Shown: piece by piece, positions 1-6,065 of the stretch
Position numbering within the stretch: the first letter of the stretch is position 1
Layout: every line of letters starts with the position of its first letter
Assembly (NCBI GenBank): GCA_000310025.1
Contig: FN649003.1
Coordinates: forward strand, 585,629 to 599,492
Direction of reading: 5' to 3'
DNA length: 13,864 nt
Origin: Ectocarpus siliculosus
Taxonomy: Eukaryota > Sar > Phaeophyceae > Ectocarpales > Ectocarpaceae
Program-made: the position numbers and the translations under genes
Notes under the pieces: generated by a model
The model's input: only the letters and a program-made list of their open reading frames with translations
Database searches by the model: none
What the model was told of the DNA's origin: nothing

Positions 1-387
1 CCTCTCCCGCACCCCGATGGGCAGTCTGAACGCCCCCCCTCCTCCTACACCAACCGCGTCACCCCCACCCCCGGTTGTCAACGACGCCCGTTCGCCGGAG
101 CCCCCCTCCTCCCCTCGTCCAGAGGATGAGCAGCATGAGCGAAGAGAAGGATCTTCAGTATCATCTCCACCACCCCAACCCAACCCGCTGCTCGTCGGCG
201 GCGGTGGTACCGCTAGGGGGCCGGCGGATGGTAACAAGGAGGACCGGAGGGTCGAAGAAGCAGCAGGAGACGACCGCTGCCTCGCTCCGGCGTATGATGA
301 TGCTAGCGCTCGGCGCTGCTGGCGCTGCTTGTGGTAGAGTAGCACGATTCCCGCGGCGATGTCCGAAGGTACGACGTCCAAGTATTC
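1..387 (-). other. DAGL: DAGL exon 6, open to the left edge (DVVPSD motif, low-complexity segment)
   Basis: Acceptor tttgaag|GAATAC at 388/387. The frame then has no stop for 129 codons to position 1. EYLDVVPSDIAAGIVLLYHK is the family signature. It is followed by QRQQRR and then about 100 residues rich in Ser, Gly, Pro and Arg. A donor inside the low-complexity part cannot be excluded, so the true exon end may lie before the edge. Confidence 0.75.
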
Positions 388-2603
388 CTTCAAAATCGCG
401 CGCGGGGGTGGGGGGGTGGGGGTATTCATATAACCGCATGCCGTATTTAGTCGTTAGAACATTGACATCGCATGCAGGGACGGAGCGATACATATGCCGG
501 TTTTTTCGCCGGCCCAGGCTACGTTTTACAAGGATGAAGTAGAAGCTGATACATTGTAGTGTCACCATCTTTGCCTTTTGCTGTGCCAATCCAGATATAC
601 ATGAAAAGACGCCCCCCCCCCCCGCCGAAACCACACCGCCATCGCGTGCACCCAGAAAAACATCCCTCCAAGCTACTATAATACATAGACGAGCGATATA
701 ATAGTACCATACCTCGGTGTGGAAGATCCTGGCCATGATCTTCGACAGCTGCTCGAAGTCCGTTTGCCTGATCCCCCTCCCTCCGAACAAGCCGCACGTC
801 AGCACCACCAGCACTCGGTGCAGCCAGTGGCACCGGCTTTCCCACTGACCCTCGATCTTACAGCGCAGCAGCAGCAGCAGCAGCGGCAGCAGTAGGAGGA
901 GGAGGAGGAGGGGTAGGGTTGTTGCTCGCCCTGGTCACGACATGAAGCGCTTGTAGAGGGGTGAGGATGTTGACGCGTCCACGCCCACCTCACCCTCTTC
1001 TCCTGCGCGTCATCTCTATCGCCACCAAAAACAACCGACCGCTATCTGCGGCGAAATTGCATCCTTCCGCAGCAGCTCGACGTGTAAACAACCCATGGAA
1101 ACAAGCAATATATCAGTGTTTAGGCCCAAACAGACTCAAGGTAGTCCCAAATTCCAGCCGGTTATTTTTCCACTCACTGTTAAGACTTCAACACTGCCCC
1201 TTCGACTAGCACTACCTTTTGTATAGTCTCTGCGATTGAGTATTTTGTGTATTTCTAAAAAATAGAGACAGTATGAGCGCCAATCAGCCGAAAATGCTTC
1301 ATGTGCACCTCCGCTGCTGTTTATGACGTCATACTGTACCTCCGTCGGTGGGAACCTCTCGTAGTGCCCTTCGCTCCCCCCTCCATACGCCTCCTCGGGG
1401 TCTCCGCTCATGAGCACGCAGCAGCAGCACGTCACCAGCACGTCCACGATCTAGGTACGACAGGGGCAACAGCAAACAGCCCGCATCAGCGCTCATCGTC
1501 ATCATCGTAAGCAACAGCATATAGCAGCAGCAGCAGCAGCAGCAGCGCCAGCTGCAGCGCCAGCAACAACAGCAGCAACAGCACTCATCAGCAGCACGCA
1601 TCAGAGGCGGCACAAGCGCACAAAAAATTGCGCACGCGTCGGAGCATGGTCTCAACACTGCTTACTCCCTCTGTTCGAATAGAAAGGTCCACAAGGACAT
1701 AATGCGAAATATCTCGCGAAGACGTACAATTCTAACGAGGAGGTCAGGAGTGTTCTTCAAACCAGTTCTTATGTTCCGAACATCCTTGTTTATCGATCTT
1801 ATATTTTGGAACAGCGGGAGTAAACGTATACCAACAGGCGGCGAGCGATAACATCCTTGCATGATCTTACACTTTCCAACAGACCGAGCAACACAACAGG
1901 GAGCGATTGGACAACACCTGGCTGATCGTCACGACGAGGATGAGCACGTTGAGAGCCCCGTCCGCCAGCACCCCCTCGCAGGTGGAGTCCAAGTACGTCA
2001 TCAGGCCGATGCCCAACCCCGCCATCACGAGCTGCACAGCGCCCAGCATCATGTGCACGTTCAGGTAGCCGCTCAGGTGATCCCTCAGACGGGTGTCCGG
2101 TATGCTCCCTGGGGCAGGGGGGGGGGGCACGCGGGCAGTAGCAGGCGGGGGTCTTCAAAAGAACAAATGGTTTTCGTATGCACATGTGCATGAAGAGTCT
2201 CTGAGCGCAGCAGTATTAGGGGCAAAATATGGGTGATCAACAGCAGTGTCCATCGTGCCACCAGTGGTACGGCGGTACGGGGTCTCTCTGTCATGTCCTG
2301 CATGTGTGCCCCCCTCTCACCTCTGGTGGACACACGCGTGATGCCCCACTCGACGACGACGGAGAGGGCGAAGGTGGACAGGGAGCAGACCATGTAGGTG
2401 TACACCACCCAACCGTCGTTGCAACCCCTGAGGTCTCCGCCCACCTGGAACTGCGAGACAAGAGAGAGAGAGGGAGAGAAGGGGAAGCGAGCGAGAGAGA
2501 GAGAGAGCATCAGAGAGAGAGAGTGGGAGAGAGAGAGAGAGAGGGAGAGGGAGAGGGAGAGGGAGAGGGAAAGGGAGAGGGAGAGACAGAGAGAGCGCGC
2601 GTC

Positions 2604-2637
<34 letters not shown>

Positions 2638-4115
2638 CACTTTCTTACGAAGCCAAGACGCCATCGAGACCCTCCGACCCTCCCAATGAGCGCACGAAGA
2701 TGGGCAAAAACAGGACTAGACCATGACAATCGATCGGCACACGGCACCTTTTTCGACGGGTTGAGCCGGCCGTGCCGAAAAGAGCGAAACAGTAAACAAA
2801 ACGCGCTTGTATTGGCTGTCTGCCGCGTAAAACAAGAGTCTGTTGCTGTTGAGTGCGGCGTGGTCCCAAGATTGTGACAAAAAACACTACTATGAAGGAA
2901 GGGCAACAAAAGGACAGAAAGCGGGAATCAAGGGAGTCCGGGTGACAAAGAACGCAAAGCACAGGCGAGTTGACGAGTCAGGACCTCATCTCCCAAGTCC
3001 CGCGCTGATTGGCCAACCCCCACCAACCCATGTACCCTTGGGACCGCCTTCGCGAGGATGTTGAGCGCTATTTGCTACTTCAGTATATTGTATGTGAAAT
3101 AGAGAGTGGCGTTTCCAAACCCTTAACCCTAACCCGAACCTCTGCAAAAACCAAGCTTACCATCCTCGCTACGGCTAATGTACCCTTATTTAGGGACGAG
3201 TGGGAAAAATACTCGTATTAAATACCCCACCGGTGTGGTAAACAGCGGTCAAATAGTAAAAGAAAGGGCTTATCGTTATTTAACCCACCACCGGGCGGGC
3301 CAAGCACGAAGTCACTCGAATGCATATGAAAAATGTCCCACCGGTGGGGAAAATAGCGGTCAAATACATCAGTCGAAGTCAAACCATCAGATGCAAACGC
3401 ATATCGTTGGTCAGGTTCACCTACGAAGTGGTCTCTACGACAGGTGCATATTGTAATACAGGAACTTTCGGTGTTCGATTTTCACGACATGGAAGAACTT
3501 GAACCCTACCGACACGAAAGGCCAACAAATATTCCCTGTTGGTTTCCCCACTGATCAAACAAAGAGCGAGCGCTGCGCAAAGTAATGCGTACCATCACGT
3601 GTTTACCTGCATGTGTGAGGCAATAGACTAGACAAAGTGTACTCCAAAGACTGACTGCCGTGCGCTGCTACATGTATGCATACAAGTACAAGCAGTAGTA
3701 CACTGCTGTCTTGCGAGTGAAAGTGGAAAGACTTTTTCAACGAAATGACACACAGGGTTCCAAGCGTGACGACTATCACTGCCGACCTTCACGCGAGTGC
3801 CGCACCTGCTATCGCCGGGAAAAGCGATGCCAGCTCTCGGTCGCTTCATGTAGATACACATGCACGCAAGCGTTCACTTCACACTTGACATTAGACTGCT
3901 GTACACCTTAGTTGAATACTGATACAGTACTCAGATGCTCAGTATTACAGCAGTATAGTGGAGCAACTCTCTGTGATGGATTGATTCTCTCTTACCAGAA
4001 CGACCACCAGCGCAATGGACCAGATCACACGCAGTGCCATGCTGCACAGCGAAGGAAGGGCAAACTCATCCGCACCCACGCCCCACCGGCGTCCCATGAA
4101 CAGTAAGGCCGGCAT
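1..4115 (-). CDS. DAGL: sn-1-specific diacylglycerol lipase, N-terminal part (6 exons, continues past left edge)
   Basis: Reading the minus strand, exons 4115-3996, 2450-2321, 2108-1918, 1450-1340, 856-713 and 387-1 join in compatible phases (0, 1, 0, 0, 0) into 361 residues with no stop. The start MPALLFMGRRWGVGADEFAL aligns well with the animal DAGL start (MPG..FRRRW.VG.D). Four hydrophobic segments follow at about residues 20-40, 54-74, 98-122 and 135-161, then an EGQWESR segment (186-192) and LDVVPSDIAAGIVLL (235-249), matching the D(I/V)VPSDI.AGLVLL signature of the family. DAGL is a membrane serine hydrolase that cleaves the sn-1 acyl chain of diacylglycerol to give 2-monoacylglycerol. 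The GHSLG catalytic region is not visible because the gene runs off the window, so activity cannot be judged. Residues from about 254 to the edge are Ser/Gly/Pro/Arg-rich. The family call rests on remembered family sequence, not a database search. Confidence 0.85.
388..712 (-). other. DAGL intron 5
   Basis: A 325-base intron (gtatgg to gaag). It holds a C/G homopolymer at about 610-620 and a G-rich stretch at about 406-421. No other gene or RNA is seen. Long apparent open frames across it on either strand are not conserved-looking. Confidence 0.7.
713..856 (-). other. DAGL: DAGL exon 5 (EGQW..R linker)
   Basis: Acceptor gctgtaag|ATCGAG at 857/856 and donor ACCGAG|gtatgg at 713/712; 144 bases encoding residues 185-232. 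EGQWESRCHWLHRVLVVLTC corresponds to the EGQ...W.RR.KVFLCC stretch before the DIVPSD motif in animal DAGL. DFEQLSKIMARIF matches the amphipathic helix preceding that motif. An acceptor two codons further in (gag|GGTCAG) would also keep the frame, so the first two residues are uncertain. Confidence 0.82.
857..1339 (-). other. DAGL intron 4 with CTG/CCT trinucleotide tract at its 3' end
   Basis: A 483-base intron (gtacag to gtaag). On the plus strand, 862-916 is a (CAG)n run followed by (GGA)n. On the transcribed strand this is CCTCC repeats then CTG repeats, ending right at the exon 5 acceptor, where it likely acts as the pyrimidine-rich tract. Nothing else is recognised. Confidence 0.7.
1340..1450 (-). 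other. DAGL: DAGL exon 4 (rest of fourth membrane segment, cysteine cluster)
   Basis: Acceptor tacctag|ATCGTG at 1451/1450 and donor ACGGAG|gtacag at 1340/1339; 111 bases encoding residues 148-184. It completes the fourth helix (IVDVLVTCCCCVLM) and enters a cytosolic Gly-rich loop with GDPEE, similar in place to the FDP that follows helix four in animal DAGL. Four cysteines (155-158) come from a (TGC)4 run. Confidence 0.78.
1451..1917 (-). repeat. DAGL intron 3 with CAG/CTG repeats (about 1520-1590)
   Basis: A 467-base intron (gtgttg to cctag). The plus-strand segment 1520-1590 is dominated by (CAG)n and (CAA/CAG) units. A shorter (GCA)4 lies inside neighbouring exon 4 at 1418-1429. Translated frames here give poly-Ser or poly-Gln and are repeat artefacts. 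The rest is unremarkable. Confidence 0.7.
1918..2108 (-). other. DAGL: DAGL exon 3 (third and part of fourth membrane segment)
   Basis: Acceptor tgccccag|GGAGC at 2109/2108 and donor AGCCAG|gtgttg at 1918/1917; 191 bases encoding residues 85-147. The loop IPDTRLRDHLSGYL leads into helix three (about 98-122), then a short Cys-containing loop (YLDSTCEGVL) and the first half of helix four. The order matches DAGL, where RD..YVLY.R precedes the third helix. The donor gtgttg is weak, but it is the one that keeps phase with exon 4. Confidence 0.85.
2109..2320 (-). other. DAGL intron 2
   Basis: A 212-base intron (gtgaga to ccccag), the shortest in the window. A C-run on the transcribed strand (plus-strand G-run just after 2115) lies immediately before the acceptor. 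Confidence 0.75.
2321..2450 (-). other. DAGL: DAGL exon 2 (second membrane segment)
   Basis: Acceptor ctcgcag|TTCCAG at 2451/2450 and donor AGAG|gtgaga at 2321/2320; 130 bases encoding residues 41-83 plus the first base of codon 84. It holds a short luminal or extracellular loop (FQVGGDLRGCNDG) and the helix starting WVVYTYMVCSLSTFALS. The acceptor's pyrimidine tract is formed by a long CT microsatellite. Confidence 0.88.
2459..2637. repeat. GA-rich microsatellite ending in (AGAC)8
   Basis: The plus strand shows almost unbroken GA and GGGAGA units followed by eight AGAC units at 2606-2637. On the transcribed minus strand it is a tract of roughly 180 pyrimidine-rich bases that ends a few bases before the exon 2 acceptor of DAGL. 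Open frames across it (Arg-Glu repeats on plus, Leu-Ser repeats on minus) are artefacts. Confidence 0.95.
3226..3255 (+). repeat. 30-base direct repeat, copy 1
   Basis: CCCACCGGTG followed by a GCGGTCAAATA end; 27 of 30 bases match the copy at 3337-3366, with a period of 111 bases. It lies inside DAGL intron 1. Confidence 0.8.
3337..3366 (+). repeat. 30-base direct repeat, copy 2 (with a 12-base palindrome)
   Basis: Matches 3226-3255 at 27 of 30 positions. Its first 12 bases, CCCACCGGTGGG, are a perfect palindrome, which is broken by one base in copy 1. Confidence 0.8.
3996..4115 (-). other. DAGL: DAGL exon 1 (start codon, first membrane segment)
   Basis: Forty codons from ATG at 4115-4113 to the donor CTG|gtaaga at 3996/3995, ending in phase 0. 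The start is chosen because its first 17 residues align with animal DAGL starts without a gap. The frame stays open a short way upstream but no nearer-matching ATG is seen. Residues 20-40 form the first hydrophobic helix, cut at its end by the intron. Confidence 0.85.
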
Positions 4116-5753
4116 GGCCAAGCGTGCCCGCGGCGTGTGCTGCTCGGAGTGCTGGAACTGACGAACTGACGTTCTCGCACCGGGGGCTCCGCAAAATCTT
4201 TTAAGCGCCCGTTGTACGACAAGGCTCGCCGCCTTGGTCGGCGGTTCGTCGCAAGATCTTGATCGTTATTATTATAGATTCTGTTTTCAAAGAACGAACA
4301 GAAATAATAGTGCTGACGTGTACAGGAATACACGAAAACAAACCGGTGCCAGTACACCGAGCGTTCAGTATATATGCCATTTGTGCTTTTCTTCGTTGTG
4401 TCCATCATACGGGCGTCGTGGCGAATATATATATCAATGTTGGGTACATAAACGACTCAATTTTTCACTCCATTTGAAAGGGGTTCGACCGCCGTCCTTC
4501 CTCGACAGGATCCGGGGCCGAGAATGAGTATATATATATATGTCGTTTGTCAGAGAATAAGTTGTACGGACGTAACAGGCTCAACGAAGGCCATCCAGTA
4601 AAGTCTCTTGCGGCTGACTGAAGAACCACAACTGAAACTACTTGTAATAGAACGTACACACACTCCGTCCGGCAGACTATGGAGTCGACTCAGGTCGGTC
4701 GTGAAACGTAGCCCATAGACTGCTGTCACTGCTGCCATGTACAACATACCAACCTTTTCCCTTCTTCGACAAGTTTTGTTTACTGTTGTGTACCGTGTCG
4801 AACGCTGTCCCCCTGCGAGGTGGCCGGTGGGTCAGCCCTTCTTTTTTGCTCTCTACACATACACGTACGTACATACATGTTACATCAAGACGCGCACGCA
4901 CGTGCGAGGTCTTGATTTTCTGCCAGAGGCCCTAGATTCTGCTGATTGGACTCGAGAAAGAAAGGGAGGTTGGTCTCTATGTGTTTGCTACAGATATGGA
5001 CAGACAGCCGTCTGCCCCCCTCCCTCCGCCAGATTCTAGGGTAACCGCGCCGGGCTTTATCTTCTTTGTAAGAGACCTGGACACCCAACTGCCTGACAGT
5101 CTCTGTATATTTTTCTGGAAAAGCACCAGGCTGCACATACGTCGCGTGTGTGTTTCGTCGCTTGTATTGTTTAAAGACTTGTCCCTGATTTCTTCGTCTA
5201 CATAAGTTACGGGAGAGTAAATACAAACAAAAAAGGGCTTACTTCGGATGGAGATTCTAACATACAGCATCAATTCAGACATACATACATACATTGTAGC
5301 TTACATACTCCGTAAATATTGATGCATAACTTTCTGAAAAAGGCTTGAAAAAAAACGATAGACCATGCGAAACTACTCGAGACAGCATCCCCTCACCTTC
5401 GTGTACGGCATCGTCTTAGCCCTTCACAAAAAGGTGGCGTTCGAACGTCAACACCGCTCTTCCCGCCCGGAGATACCTAGCACGCTTCTACCAGACAGCG
5501 CTAAATAGAACCAAGAGCCATGTCGCAACACAACGCGCTCTCCCGCTACGAATCACGCGACCTACATGCCACACACACAGGACCACAGCACTCCGTTCCT
5601 ACTATTATACACATTCTACTCGTGCGCAGCATCCGGTAGCCCAACCAACAAACAACCCACACTACCCACACTACCATGACCACGAAAATAAAAACGTCCC
5701 CTCCCCGTACGATCGAACACAGCAGCCGTACGGGCGGGAGAAAATCTACCATT
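4116..5753. other. Intergenic region between DAGL start and SPC24 stop; no gene seen
   Basis: This 1638-base stretch should contain the DAGL promoter and 5' UTR and the SPC24 3' UTR, since both genes are on the minus strand. AT-rich TATATATA runs occur near 4423-4433 and 4531-4541, about 300-430 bases upstream of the DAGL ATG. A CATA run lies at about 5278-5294. The open frames present are short, lack recognisable motifs and do not resemble the exons of the three genes. Confidence 0.6.
4531..4541. promoter_or_regulatory. TA-repeat, possible core-promoter element of DAGL
   Basis: An alternating TATATATATA run about 416-426 bases upstream of the DAGL start codon. Such a run could act as a TATA-like element or be a plain dinucleotide repeat. 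No transcription start can be seen from sequence alone. Confidence 0.2.
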
Positions 5754-6065
5754 TTATGCCTCAACCATGGCGCGCGCCTTGCCGTCGATGACATCCCAGA
5801 GCTTGTTCGCGACCTCAAAGTCGTCCTTTCCCGCCGCGTCAAACTGAAACCCCTCGACAACCGCCGTCCCGTTGGCTCCCTTCATGCCCACCCCGGCCTC
5901 CGGCGGCACGAGCCAGCCGGCCATGATCTCCCCCTCCGTCTCGTAGTTCCACTTGATGCGAGTGATGTTGGTATAGAGCCCGATGGCGTTCTGCACGCGG
6001 GGCATCTCCATGGTGTGGGCGTCCACGGTGTTCTCGATCTCCGTCTGGGTGTCTTCCACCTCGCC
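5754..6065 (-). other. SPC24: SPC24 exon 3 (globular C-terminal domain, stop)
   Basis: Acceptor tactaag|GGCGAG at 6066/6065 and stop TAA at 5756-5754; 103 codons plus stop, residues 117-219. It holds the end of the coiled coil (EVEDTQTEIENTV) and the whole globular domain. The segment WLVPPEAGVGMKGANG is a Gly/Pro-rich loop between two strands, slightly longer than in animals. Confidence 0.9.

Larger units (their letters stand above)
2451..3995 (-). other. DAGL intron 1 (1545 bases, repeat-rich)
   Basis: The intron runs from gtaaga to ctcgcag. From the acceptor outward it holds a GA/GACA microsatellite (about 2459-2637), a short telomere-like stretch (3119-3136), a 30-base direct-repeat pair (3226 and 3337), a 12-base palindrome at 3673-3684 and an inverted repeat around 3914-3945. 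No protein-coding gene is supported inside it. Confidence 0.7.

Noticed and set aside
161-814. A 217-residue minus-strand open frame
   Set aside because: It starts in DAGL exon 5 but then reads through the intron and enters exon 6 in the wrong frame. The spliced model explains both ends better.
1500-1600. Poly-Ser/poly-Gln coding possibility
   Set aside because: Produced by the CAG array in DAGL intron 3. The frames on either side do not join to any conserved exon.
2085-2909. A 274-residue minus-strand open frame and overlapping plus-strand frames with Arg-Glu repeats
   Set aside because: The length comes from the GA microsatellite, which keeps several frames open. Only 2321-2450 within it is real coding (DAGL exon 2).
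4475-4500. GGGGTTCGACC resembling a tRNA T-arm
   Set aside because: No matching acceptor stem, D-arm or anticodon arm could be folded upstream.
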